This document shows positions 1 through 8,496 of a DNA stretch of 46,404 nucleotides, in pieces. Position numbers and translations under genes: made by a program. The stretch is from positions 1 through 46,404 of the forward strand of contig NZ_MKGQ01000013.1 in NCBI RefSeq assembly GCF_001908105.1, given 5' to 3'. Positions within the stretch are counted from its first letter, which is position 1, and every line of letters begins with the position of its first letter. The notes below the pieces were generated by a model. That model worked only from the letters and a program-made list of their open reading frames with translations, did not search any database and was not told the DNA's origin. The stretch comes from Xenorhabdus eapokensis (lineage in GTDB: Bacteria; Pseudomonadota; Gammaproteobacteria; Enterobacterales; Enterobacteriaceae).

Positions 1-1461
1 GGCTTGCCGCTGCAATACCAGCCCCAGCCGGAAACCGCGCATGGGGTAGATACGATTTATCAGGTACGGTTAGGCGTCGGCATGAGCCCGCAACGTAGCT
101 TGCACAAAGATTTCAACCCGGAAAACCCGCGCTATCACCTCTCCCATATGCACAGCAGCGAAGGCTTTCGTGACTTCGGCAGCCAGACCCCCTATACCGT
201 GTTTGAAAGTTACGGTCGTTTTCAGAAAGATGCGGCCGCCATCCCATTTTTAAAATACAGGCAGGAAGCGCTGGATAACCAGAAACAGACGGGCAGCGGC
301 AGTAGTAACTGTATCAAACTGATGCCAGGTAAAATTTTCGAGATAAAAAATCATCTCCATAAACCGCTTAATGTTCGCTGGCAGGTGGTCGGTATCAGCC
401 ACCACGGGCGTTGCCCGCAGGCATTGGGAGACAGTGGCGGTGAAGGCACCACACTTTCCAACCAGTTCAGTTTTATTTCCGGTCTGGATGATTATCGTCC
501 GCCTTTCCACTACAAGCCTCTGGCAGATGGCGATGAAACTGCCATCGTGGTCGGTCCGGAAGGCGAAGAAATTTTCGTCAACAAAGACGGGGCGATTAAA
601 GTCCATTTCCGCTGGAACCGCTATGACCAGCCGGATGATAGCGCATCGTGCTGGGTACGTGTCGCTCAGGGCTGGAACGGTAACGGCTTTGGTTTTATGG
701 CGATACCGCGTATCGGGCAGGAAGTGATTATCTCTTACCTGAATGGGGATATCGACCGCCCCATCGTCACCGGCTGTGTTTACAACGGCCTGAACCGTCC
801 GCCGCTGGATTTACCGGCGCAAAAAACCCGTACCACGTTTAAAACCAAAACCCACAAAGGCAAAGGCTTTAACGAACTGCGCTTTGAGGATGCGAAAGAC
901 AGCGAAGAAATCTATCTCCACGGCCAGAAAGACCTGACTGCGCATATCGAAAACGATGCCTACTGGCATATCAAACATGACCAGAAGAGCCGCATCGATA
1001 ACAACCGTTACCACGATATCCGCGCCGATGACCATCATCAGGTCGCCGGTTCGCGCAAAATCACCACCGAAGGGGATGTCTCCCACCGGATTGCCGGCAG
1101 CCAGCATATCCAGACCGGGGATGCGACCGTCATTGACAGCGGGCAGGAAATCCACCTGAAAAGTGGCGGTAAAGTGGTGCTGGAAGCGGCAGCCGAAATC
1201 ACGCTGAAAGTGGGCGGTAGTTTTCTCAAAGTCACACCGGGCGGCATTTTGTCTTCCATGATTAATGTCGGGCAGGGTTCAGGCGGCAGCGGGCGAGGGG
1301 TTTCACTGCAATTACCGGAAGGCGTGGCACCACTGGCACAAGTGGGGCAACTCCCGATGGCGGAAGCACTCCCGATAACCGAGTTTCCGGCTAAGCCTCC
1401 CTGCGCCATTCTCGCGCAACAAGAGGAAAACTGGGTTATTACCGGATCAGAGGAAGCATGA
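1..1461 (+). CDS. vgrG: Type VI secretion tip protein VgrG (3' part, start outside window)
   Basis: The frame is open from the first base, so this is the C-terminal ~486 residues of a longer VgrG; the N-terminal gp27-like part is missing. VgrG trimers form the spike on the Hcp tube of the T6SS and carry effectors out of the cell. The gp5-type OB-fold is seen at about residues 178-265 (ADGDETAIVVGPEGEEIF, then HFRWNRYDQP, WVRVAQGWNGNGFG, RPIVTGCVYNG). After it comes the usual FNELRFED...EEIYLHGQKDL stretch and the repetitive beta-helix needle, rich in short G/H/I/D repeats, to about residue 410. The last ~70 residues are a glycine- and proline-rich tail. The stop overlaps the next start (ATGA), so translation of the adaptor is probably coupled. 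Family identity is certain from these patterns; which T6SS it serves cannot be seen here. Confidence 0.95.
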   Translation, partial: GLPLQYQPQPETAHGVDTIYQVRLGVGMSPQRSLHKDFNPENPRYHLSHMHSSEGFRDFGSQTPYTVFESYGRFQKDAAAIPFLKYRQEALDNQKQTGSGSSNCIKLMPGKIFEIKNHLHKPLNVRWQVVGISHHGRCPQALGDSGGEGTTLSNQFSFISGLDDYRPPFHYKPLADGDETAIVVGPEGEEIFVNKDGAIKVHFRWNRYDQPDDSASCWVRVAQGWNGNGFGFMAIPRIGQEVIISYLNGDIDRPIVTGCVYNGLNRPPLDLPAQKTRTTFKTKTHKGKGFNELRFEDAKDSEEIYLHGQKDLTAHIENDAYWHIKHDQKSRIDNNRYHDIRADDHHQVAGSRKITTEGDVSHRIAGSQHIQTGDATVIDSGQEIHLKSGGKVVLEAAAEITLKVGGSFLKVTPGGILSSMINVGQGSGGSGRGVSLQLPEGVAPLAQVGQLPMAEALPITEFPAKPPCAILAQQEENWVITGSEEA

Positions 1462-2246
1462 TGGAATCGACTAATTGGAAAAGCTGGTTATCACAGCAAG
1501 ACAGAGGAGCGTGTTATTTTCTGGTCAATAGTCTGGCGAAGCCGAATCCCGTCCAGCTTTTTTACCTCAACGACTGGACAGAGCAGGCATTTCCGCTCTA
1601 CAGCGGTACACCGATGAATGCCATGCTGGAACAAAGCCCGTGGCTGATCCAACCCAAAGCCAAGTACCTGCCGGAACTGGCGCAATTGCTGGATAAGCAT
1701 GAATTCAGCGATGCCAGTTGGGGCTGGGGCTATCGCAGTACCTTACCGTGGTCATTTCAGTTAGAACACTGGCGCTTACATCAGCAGGTATTGCTGCGTG
1801 GTCAGGTGGTGGTGTTGCGACTGATGGATAACCGCATTTTCACACCGTTACTGCCCGCTTTGAAACCGGGGGACTGGGGTGAACTATTAACCCCGGTGAA
1901 TGAATTGATGATCGATACGCCTAACCCGGTTTGCTACTACCGCCCAGAAAATTGTCCTCAGGAACTGAACACGAATTTATTTGTGTTGGGTGATCATCTG
2001 GTTGAAGCGCGTTACTCAACCGATACGACGCTCAAGAATCTGGCTTACGCGTTAAGTTGTCAGCTTTGGGAAGAAAACTCCGAATTGGCACTGAAACTGG
2101 ATGAACCGGCAGGACAATTGCAGCACAACCTTTTGGCGTGGCTGAAACAGGCGAGAAACGAAAACGGTAAACTGGACACGTTAACCCTTGAGCACTTTCT
2201 GACTGATAGTCAAAAAATTGCCCTTAACGAGCCTATTGACGGATAA
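1458..2246 (+). CDS. DUF4123 T6SS effector adaptor/chaperone (Tap/TEC type)
   Basis: A 262-residue soluble protein with the DUF4123 pattern: an N-terminal YFLVNSLAKPNPVQLFY strand, then SPWLIQ near residue 60, WGWGYRS near 90, and the LRGQ...LRLMDNRIFTPLL core. Proteins of this family (Tap-1, TEC) load a specific effector on to its cognate VgrG and are not themselves secreted. It sits between vgrG (4-nt overlap) and the effector gene (21-nt gap), which is the usual gene order and says which cargo it serves. A GAGGA ribosome site lies 4-8 nt upstream; the second Met codon, three bases on, is equally possible. No signal peptide or membrane segment is visible. Confidence 0.88.
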   Translation: MMESTNWKSWLSQQDRGACYFLVNSLAKPNPVQLFYLNDWTEQAFPLYSGTPMNAMLEQSPWLIQPKAKYLPELAQLLDKHEFSDASWGWGYRSTLPWSFQLEHWRLHQQVLLRGQVVVLRLMDNRIFTPLLPALKPGDWGELLTPVNELMIDTPNPVCYYRPENCPQELNTNLFVLGDHLVEARYSTDTTLKNLAYALSCQLWEENSELALKLDEPAGQLQHNLLAWLKQARNENGKLDTLTLEHFLTDSQKIALNEPIDG

Positions 2247-2267
2247 ATAAAACATAAGGAAAAAAGA

Positions 2268-4211
2268 ATGAAGCCGTTAGATCCGACAAATTGCATTGAT
2301 TGCCAAAAAATACTGAAACACTGGATTGAATTTCAGCTCGTCGATGAACAGGGTGAACCATTAACGGGTATGCCTTATAAACTGACAAGTCGCGGAAACA
2401 AAAGTATTGTGCGGACGGGAACCACGGATGGTAATGGAATATTACGTGAAGCAGATCTTCCCCCTATGCCTGTGACACTTACTGTCTCAGCGCAGCTTTT
2501 GGCTGATAAAGTGACCCAATGCCCTGCTCGTCCAGATACCGGAAAAATAGGAAATCTTCAGATAAGAGAAAATAGCTACAACGGCAAACACGACTATCAC
2601 TATATTACATTAGGTGCAATCAGCGATGCTTACCCAAAAGTCAAAGGCTGGCAAGAAGACGAATTAAAAACATCTGAACACTTTAAGGATTCGGTATTAA
2701 AAGGATTTACTGCCCATCCCCTTAATAGACGATATGTACTGGAAGTTCAGGCAATAGAAAGTGGTATTAATTTGATTATTGGCGTCTTTTTTGATGGGAC
2801 GGGGAATAATACAGAAAATATCAATGAGCGGCTTCTGTGTGTTCCGGAAACAGCAGATCAACAATCGATGCGCTGTTCCTTTAACCAATTTGGCTTGCCC
2901 GGTGATACCTCGCGGATCAGTTATGATGGTTATTATACCAATGTACATTTTTTGCATGAGATATATAAGGTGGGTAAAACAGATAACAACTCGCATCAAA
3001 TTAAAGTCTATATTGAGGGAATTGGTACACAGGCTGGAAAATCAGACAGTGTGGTGGGTTATGGATTGGGGGTAGGGGAAACCGGTGTTCATGCTAAAAC
3101 TGAAATGGCTATACAGAAAATAAAGATTGAGATAACAGAATCACTGAAAAATATTCAGGATAATATCAGATATCTCCAGTTTGATATTATTGGTTTTAGC
3201 CGGGGAGCAGCGGCTGCCCGCCATTTTGCCAACCGGGTTTTTAATCGTGATCCTATTCTGGTGCAAGCCTTAACTGATGGTTTTAATCAACGACGTTACC
3301 TGAATAAGTCCAAATATCCTACAGGGAAAAGCCGTTTTCTGGGTATTTTTGATACCGTTGCGGCGATTGGTACACTCAGCAATGGACTTAACCCTCATAC
3401 CGCTGATACAGGCGATATTGATATTCGTTTACCTGAAGGCATAGCAGAGCATATTTTCCATATTACGGCCATGAATGAATGTCGTTATAATTTCTCTTTA
3501 AATAGCATTAAGCCTGATTATCCGGAATTAATATTCCCCGGCGCGCATTCCGATATTGGTGGAGGCTATAACCCGATGGAAACAGAACGGTTATTTATCA
3601 CACGGCCACGTAGCCTCACCGTGGATGAGAGTACCCCTAATAACACCACCTGGATATATAGAAGAGCACAGGAAGAATTATTTCAGATAAGAAGCTATCC
3701 GGCTATTGCCCCGTTATTGCACAACAACGAGGTGAAAGTAGAAACGTGGCAAAATAACCAGTTTTACCCGCGTAACGAGCTGGAGCGTTTTCAAAAACAA
3801 GTAGCATCGGCGACAGTACTATATCGGGAAATCACCAATGACTGGTCTAAAGTAGTCATGCTGGTCATGCAGGATGCCGCACAAGAGTCTGGTGTGATTT
3901 TTGGTGAGCCTAATGCTGATGATAAAGATTACCAACTCTGTCCAGAACTTGCACCACTGGCAGAAAAAGCAATCAATCAAGGGCGTGCTGTTCGACAAGG
4001 CCAGTCATTAATTCCTTTTAACGCAGAAGAGTTAGCCTTGATCCAGACTAAATACGTCCATTGCTCATCACACTGGAATAGTGTGGTAATAAAAGATGAA
4101 CAGATTCAAGGTGGTGTGAAGGCGGTAGAGTTAGTCAGTTTTGTGAACCGCCCTTGTGAACAATGGCACCGAACCATTTTTGATATTACTGGTAAGGAAA
4201 TTTCAAAATGA
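2268..4211 (+). CDS. T6SS phospholipase effector, Tle1 type (DUF2235)
   Basis: A 647-residue protein with a DUF2235 alpha/beta-hydrolase domain. The sequence shows GVFFDGTGNN at residues 172-181, the nucleophile elbow GFSRG with Ser311 (GFSRGAAAAR), and AHSDIGGGY at about 426-434. Tle1 proteins hydrolyse membrane phospholipids after T6SS delivery to the target cell periplasm. The first ~110 residues hold a CxxC pair (CIDC) and a transthyretin/Ig-like beta domain (EFQLVDEQGEPLTGMPYKL), a common N-terminal adaptor in VgrG-loaded cargo. The AAGGA ribosome site lies 9 nt before ATG. The stop overlaps the start of the downstream lipoprotein by four bases, as expected for a toxin-immunity pair. The hydrolase family is clear; the lipid position attacked cannot be read from sequence. 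Confidence 0.9.
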   Translation: MKPLDPTNCIDCQKILKHWIEFQLVDEQGEPLTGMPYKLTSRGNKSIVRTGTTDGNGILREADLPPMPVTLTVSAQLLADKVTQCPARPDTGKIGNLQIRENSYNGKHDYHYITLGAISDAYPKVKGWQEDELKTSEHFKDSVLKGFTAHPLNRRYVLEVQAIESGINLIIGVFFDGTGNNTENINERLLCVPETADQQSMRCSFNQFGLPGDTSRISYDGYYTNVHFLHEIYKVGKTDNNSHQIKVYIEGIGTQAGKSDSVVGYGLGVGETGVHAKTEMAIQKIKIEITESLKNIQDNIRYLQFDIIGFSRGAAAARHFANRVFNRDPILVQALTDGFNQRRYLNKSKYPTGKSRFLGIFDTVAAIGTLSNGLNPHTADTGDIDIRLPEGIAEHIFHITAMNECRYNFSLNSIKPDYPELIFPGAHSDIGGGYNPMETERLFITRPRSLTVDESTPNNTTWIYRRAQEELFQIRSYPAIAPLLHNNEVKVETWQNNQFYPRNELERFQKQVASATVLYREITNDWSKVVMLVMQDAAQESGVIFGEPNADDKDYQLCPELAPLAEKAINQGRAVRQGQSLIPFNAEELALIQTKYVHCSSHWNSVVIKDEQIQGGVKAVELVSFVNRPCEQWHRTIFDITGKEISK

Positions 4212-4915
4212 GAAACAAAAAACTATTAGTCCTGTTATTGGGGCTAGGTGTGGTGGTGGGATTAACGGCCTGCCAGTCTTATCTACCCGGCAAACGGGTA
4301 GTGAATTACAAGCCTATTGTGCGCCACAGTGAGCCATTGCCTTATGAAAAATGGAGATTTCAATTTATCACTCCGGAATATTTTCCTGTCAGTATTAGTT
4401 TTGTTCAATTTCAGGATGAAGATAATTATATAGTGCAAAAATTTATGCCTGATGGAGCTGATTCAGATTATCGTAGTGTAACCACATGGAATAAAAAACT
4501 AGGTGGAGGCTCTAGTGGAATTAACAATCATGGTGAAGCACTGCCTAGGTCATTGATTGTTTGCTGGGACTCCGTAATTGATAAAAAATCCTATCAGACT
4601 CTGTTTGAATTTACGCCAGAGGTAAGACAATTAATGAGAAAACCAGCTACCTATCCAGGTTATGAAAGTTATCCGCCAGACTATCGAGAGAGAATTTTTA
4701 TTGGATTAGCACCCGGCGGTACAGCTCGCGCTTGGCTACGGGGTTATGATAAAAATAATGGTGATAATATATTAATTGCCACCGGTGAGTCAGTTTTCGG
4801 CGAAAATATGACGGTATGTCAGGGCAAAACAAAAGTTCTGAATGGTTATAGTGAATATTCCGAACGTATCAAGGACTTTATCAAAGGGAAAAAATACCCC
4901 TATGGAGAGTGGTAA
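4208..4915 (+). CDS. DUF2931 lipoprotein, probable Tle1 immunity protein
   Basis: A 235-residue lipoprotein. It begins MRNKKLL, followed by a hydrophobic helix and the lipobox LTAC with Cys22; Gln at +2 predicts outer-membrane sorting facing the periplasm. The mature part has the DUF2931 pattern (PYEKWRFQFITPEYFPVSI at about 50-70). DUF2931 lipoproteins are regularly encoded directly after DUF2235 effectors. Because Tle1 acts from the periplasm, a periplasm-facing lipoprotein is where immunity would be needed. The start overlaps the effector stop by four bases. The immunity role is inferred from context; the lipoprotein nature is read directly. Confidence 0.82.
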   Translation: MRNKKLLVLLLGLGVVVGLTACQSYLPGKRVVNYKPIVRHSEPLPYEKWRFQFITPEYFPVSISFVQFQDEDNYIVQKFMPDGADSDYRSVTTWNKKLGGGSSGINNHGEALPRSLIVCWDSVIDKKSYQTLFEFTPEVRQLMRKPATYPGYESYPPDYRERIFIGLAPGGTARAWLRGYDKNNGDNILIATGESVFGENMTVCQGKTKVLNGYSEYSERIKDFIKGKKYPYGEW

Positions 4916-4928
4916 ACAATTACCTTGA

Positions 4929-5315
4929 AGTCATCCCAATATCAGAAGCCAATTTATTTATGATTTCGATAGCCTGAAACAGTTTCTCCGGTTGTTTGAC
5001 CCGTATGCTGACACGCATCGCCCCTTGAGCCGCCAGTTCCGCCAACACATTGACGGCATTGTACAGGTGGAAGAGAGTCTGACTGACCGGATGCGGCGGG
5101 GGCGCCCCATTCGCGGGCATCTACTCTCACTTATGCTGAACCCTGATTATTATCGTAATCAGGGGGAAATGTATCGCTTCTGCCGGTTAATCAACCAGGC
5201 ACTGGCTTGTTTTATCACCCAATCTTCGTTTGTCATGCTGGAGATTTTCACCCCGGACAGTCACAAGGTGCTATGGCAGTTCTGGCACGTCGATGGGTTA
5301 CGCCCGGCCATGTAA
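4929..5315 (+). pseudogene. TssF (VasA/ImpG) C-terminal relic
   Basis: An open frame of about 128 codons with no good ribosome site. It resembles only the last ~120 residues of the T6SS baseplate protein TssF, which is usually about 580-620 residues. Matching landmarks are LKQFLRLFDPYADTHRPLSR (normally L..L..LYD...), RQHIDGIVQVEES, RGHLLSLMLNPDYY (RGLEVELTLDE), GEMYRFCRLINQALACF (G.LYLF..VLERFLA.Y), and a terminal SSF...W...GLRP. A TTG at 4992 is the first listed start but follows no Shine-Dalgarno. The frame is open back to a stop at 4926. I read this as a truncated remnant next to a second truncated T6SS gene. The assignment rests on recalled family pattern. Confidence 0.6.
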
Positions 5316-5348
5316 GGCATGCATGTCATAACCGATAAGGAATAAAAA

Positions 5349-5648
5349 ATGAAAAGTGGATTACGTTTTACCTGCCGTATCGCGGGTGTGCCGGAAGACA
5401 CCTTTGCTATAGGCGAATTTTCTCTACAGGAAGGATTATCCGAACTCTTTACCCTCAATCTGACACTGGTCAGAACGGGCAACCCGAACCCCTTTAAACC
5501 ACAGGCGGAGATTGATTTGGCCTCGCTGCTGATGCAGGAAGCGGTACTGCAAATCTTTCATGGGGCAACCGAGCAACGCAAAATCACCGGCATCATCTCC
5601 CATGCGGACTGGGTAGGCACCGATGGTAATAAGACAATCGCACATTGA
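5349..5648 (+). pseudogene. Truncated vgrG (N-terminal 99 residues)
   Basis: ATG follows a good AAGGA site. The protein begins like a full VgrG (SGLRFTCRIAGVPEDTF, FSLQEGLSELFTLNL, LLMQEAVLQIFHG, RKITGIISHADWVGTDGN) and then runs into a stop after GNKTIAH. A functional VgrG needs about 600 more residues, including the OB-fold and needle. The similarity ends around 5630, and the sequence that follows is AT-rich and not VgrG-like, so this is a 5' stub left by deletion or recombination. It may still be transcribed, since its start signals are intact. Confidence 0.85.
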
Positions 5649-6257
5649 GCCGCAGTTGACAAATGAAGGCCAGCCAATCTTATTTATCATGTATAAATTA
5701 CCAGTATTTAATTTCTTTTTATGATTATTCCATTACATAACAATTCAGGCACATTTGATTACCCTAAAACTATCATAAAATCACGTTAGCAACTATTTAT
5801 CTAGTATATTATTTGTTTACCATGTTTTTCTATTTGAAATCAAAAAAAACATGGGTACAATTACTATACTTTTTAGCCATTCAGAGTGTTTCTGTATAAC
5901 TCTTTTGATGCTAAAGGTTAGAAGTAGGCATTTATTTTTATCTTGTAAACCGCATTTAAGATACCAAATAGTAATTTTATAACAATCGCTTGTATGTAAT
6001 AAGTGATGTGGAGTTGTCTCCATAATTCAAGATATACCTTCATGTTATATTGTAAATTCCAAAAATATCAGGCTGCTGTTGGAAAGGCAGATGGGGACAT
6101 TTTCTGTCTGTGTTTATCTATCAGTGTCGTGATGTAAGATGTGGCGATAAAAATGAAGTTGTAAAATTCATAGGAAATAATATCAATTAGTTGATTTTAA
6201 AGGTTAAAATTCCAAGGCCGTTTTCTCATATCAAATTTGATTATGAAGGGGGGAATG
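5649..6257. other. AT-rich non-coding stretch after the vgrG stub
   Basis: About 600 bases, strongly AT-rich, with no convincing gene on either strand. The first ~60 bases stay open in the frame after the vgrG stop (IEPQLTNEGQPILF...), which may be a scrap of the sequence that replaced the vgrG 3' part; I do not recognise it. No inverted repeats or IS ends were found by eye. Confidence 0.5.
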
Positions 6258-6791
6258 ATGTTTTTCCGTGGTGTCAACAAAAGTAATATGATTATTTTTT
6301 CGTTAATACTGGGAATTACTATTTTATTTTTGTCTTTTGAAAACAGCAGATTAGGGATTATTGATTACGCCGATAAGCATTGCCGGAAAAATACAACCTG
6401 TTTGATTGATGTAAATAAGATTATTCCTTTTGACTGGGATAAAATGTATATCATCGACAAAGGTATCTCACCGGAAGATATTGAAAAAATTATCGGGGTG
6501 AAGTTTAATTACGAAACGGGGCTTTTTTATAAAATTATTTTTGTCAGAGATCAGAAGGTGATTTATTCAGATGAGTATCATCTATCTGATGAGTCCCATA
6601 TGAAAAAATTTATTAAGCCTAATTTTCACTATCCTTATGAAAAAGAAGGGAATTATTTTAGTCATTTTGCCATTTCTAAAGACAATCCCATTCTTTCAGT
6701 AAAAATTGAAAATGAACCGCTTATGAGTGATAAAATTTATTACAATATTTTTCCTTCTAATGCGCAGCAAATTAGAGGGAAAGAGCTATAA
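6258..6791 (+). CDS. Small protein with N-terminal membrane anchor, unknown function
   Basis: A 177-residue protein, starting at the ATG 4 nt after an AAGGGGGG ribosome site; an in-frame ATG one codon earlier and others upstream are possible. A short polar N-terminus is followed by one hydrophobic helix (IIFSLILGITILFLSF), so it is probably anchored with its body in the periplasm. The body has WDKMYIIDKGISPEDIEKIIG and IIFVRDQKVIYSDEY, a pattern I have seen in small uncharacterised enterobacterial proteins that often sit near toxin loci. It lies alone after the T6SS cassette and relic, and codon use is AT-rich like the flanking DNA. An orphan immunity role is possible, but nothing in the sequence proves it. 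Confidence 0.65.
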   Translation: MFFRGVNKSNMIIFSLILGITILFLSFENSRLGIIDYADKHCRKNTTCLIDVNKIIPFDWDKMYIIDKGISPEDIEKIIGVKFNYETGLFYKIIFVRDQKVIYSDEYHLSDESHMKKFIKPNFHYPYEKEGNYFSHFAISKDNPILSVKIENEPLMSDKIYYNIFPSNAQQIRGKEL

Positions 6792-6880
6792 AGCTTGTTG
6801 GAAATAGATAGAATAAATACAGGATTGGATGCAGGCCGTATTCTTACGCGCCTGCATTTTTTATTTATTTCTTATGATAT

Positions 6881-7240
6881 CTATTTTTTGCTTTTAGAAG
6901 GTTTTTGAGACTGCTTTTTGCTACCTGGCTGTTTAAATCGTGGTGAATTGTTTTTATCAGCTAAACTCCCTGTTGTATTATTTTTTGCATTGTCTTTCGT
7001 TGTTTCTGATTTATTTTTTTGTTCCTGCAAAAGTTTTTCCAGAGCACATGTGGTTTTTATGTTTTCCAAAGTGCGAGCTAATCCTTTTATTAAACGCTTA
7101 TCTTTATCAGCTTGAGCATATTGGAGCTGTTTTTCTAACGTTTTTTTCTTTATCTCGCATCCCGTTTTACCTTGGTTTGCATAGGTAGCACTCATACTGA
7201 AAACGATCAATACAGATAAGATCACTGTTTTCGACACCAT
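6881..7240 (-). CDS. DUF1090 family periplasmic protein (YqjC-like)
   Basis: A 119-residue protein with a signal peptide (VSKTVILSVLIVFSMSATYA) ending at about residue 21. The mature N-terminal part has the DUF1090 pattern: GCEIKKKTLEKQLQYAQADKD, then KGLARTLENIKTTC, with two conserved Cys. The tail from about residue 75 is low-complexity, rich in Lys, Ser, Asn and Gln and strongly basic, which is longer and more charged than in YqjC. DUF1090 proteins are periplasmic and of unknown role; E. coli YqjC has been linked to stress conditions. It stands alone and is convergent with the gene to its left. Confidence 0.8.
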   Translation of the reverse strand: MVSKTVILSVLIVFSMSATYANQGKTGCEIKKKTLEKQLQYAQADKDKRLIKGLARTLENIKTTCALEKLLQEQKNKSETTKDNAKNNTTGSLADKNNSPRFKQPGSKKQSQKPSKSKK

Positions 7241-7447
7241 GAATTATTCCTAAAATTTTAAGAATACCTATCTGAAATTTTACACGCTGATCTCGATTTG
7301 ATCTTGAAAACCCCTTGGATCCACAACGAAGAGGGAGCACAAAGAGGCTTTTAACTTTTTTGTTGGGAATGAGGCTATAATGCCTCTTTAGTTGTCTGGT
7401 AGGGCATCAGGCAAGTTATCAATATTTTGCTCTTGGGGTTAAATCCA

Positions 7448-8290
7448 ATGTTAAGTTATCGCCACAGTTTCCATGCCGGCAACCACGCTGATGTGTTAAA
7501 GCACGTAGTACAAAGCCTGATCATTGAGTCGTTTAAAGTAAAAGAAAAACCTTTCCTGTATCTGGATACCCACTCTGGCGCAGGCCGTTATCACTTGAGT
7601 GGAGAACATGCCGAGCGCACAGGAGAGTATCTGGAAGGTATTGCCCGTATTTGGCAGCGTGATGATATTCCCGAAGAATTGGCTGCGTATATGGATGTTG
7701 TGAAGGCGCTGAATCCACAAGGTTCTTTACGTTATTATCCTGGCTCTCCATTGATTGCCCGTCACTTATTGCGTGAGCATGATGAGCTTAATCTGAGTGA
7801 ATTGCATCCCAGCGATTTTCCTCTGTTACGTACGGAATTCTCCCGCGACATGCGCGCCCGTGTCCTGAGGGAAGATGGTTTTCAGCAGTTGAAATCCAAA
7901 TTACCACCAAAAAGTCGTCGTGGGTTTGTGCTGATCGACCCGCCTTATGAGTTGAAATCGGATTATCAGAATGTTGTTCAGGGTATTCAGGAAGGGTATA
8001 AGCGCTTTGCTACAGGTACTTATGCACTGTGGTATCCTGTTGTTCTGCGTCAGCAGATTAAACGCTTAGTGAAGGGGTTGGAAGCAACGGGTATTCGTAA
8101 GATCTTACAAATTGAACTTGGTGTGCGCCCTGACAGTGATCAACGTGGCATGACGGCATCAGGTATGATTGTCATTAATCCACCGTGGAAATTAGAACAA
8201 CAGATGAAGGCTATATTGCCGTGGTTGCATCAGGTACTGGTTCCTGAAGGTACAGGACATACATCAGTAGAGTGGATTGTCCCCGAATAA
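7448..8290 (+). CDS. rlmJ: 23S rRNA (adenine-2030-N6)-methyltransferase RlmJ
   Basis: The protein is 280 residues, the same length as E. coli RlmJ, when started at the ATG giving MLSYRHSFHAGNHADVLKH; the upstream TTG start adds seven residues without family support. RlmJ methylates N6 of A2030 in 23S rRNA using SAM. The SAM-binding region (PFLYLDTHSGAGRYHL) lies near residues 36-51, and the catalytic N6-MTase motif DPPYE is in RRGFVLIDPPYELKSDY near 160. The end (GMTASGMIVINPPWKLEQQM) also matches. A GGGG stretch 9-12 nt upstream is only a weak ribosome site. The gene is followed by gorA, an enteric neighbour pair. Confidence 0.97.
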   Translation: MLSYRHSFHAGNHADVLKHVVQSLIIESFKVKEKPFLYLDTHSGAGRYHLSGEHAERTGEYLEGIARIWQRDDIPEELAAYMDVVKALNPQGSLRYYPGSPLIARHLLREHDELNLSELHPSDFPLLRTEFSRDMRARVLREDGFQQLKSKLPPKSRRGFVLIDPPYELKSDYQNVVQGIQEGYKRFATGTYALWYPVVLRQQIKRLVKGLEATGIRKILQIELGVRPDSDQRGMTASGMIVINPPWKLEQQMKAILPWLHQVLVPEGTGHTSVEWIVPE

Positions 8291-8496
8291 GGTAAAGGTT
8301 CAGCATGGCATCATTATAAAATGTGTTGTTATTCAATTGATTACCCATGAATAAACTGTGGTGCGATATCACTCGATAGCCGTGGCCTATGGCAATAAGA
8401 GTTAGAATCGTCCACCGTCAATGATAACTTTTTGTAATAATGACGTTAGGTTGAACTTGAGCAGTAACTTAATTGATTAGACGGAAGTGACCTAAG

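Noticed and set aside
4920..5120. Minus-strand 66-codon frame
   Set aside because: It overlaps the TssF-like relic, whose + strand translation matches a family while this one does not.
5817..6023. Minus-strand 68-codon frame in the AT-rich gap
   Set aside because: No ribosome site, no family pattern, AT-rich chance composition.
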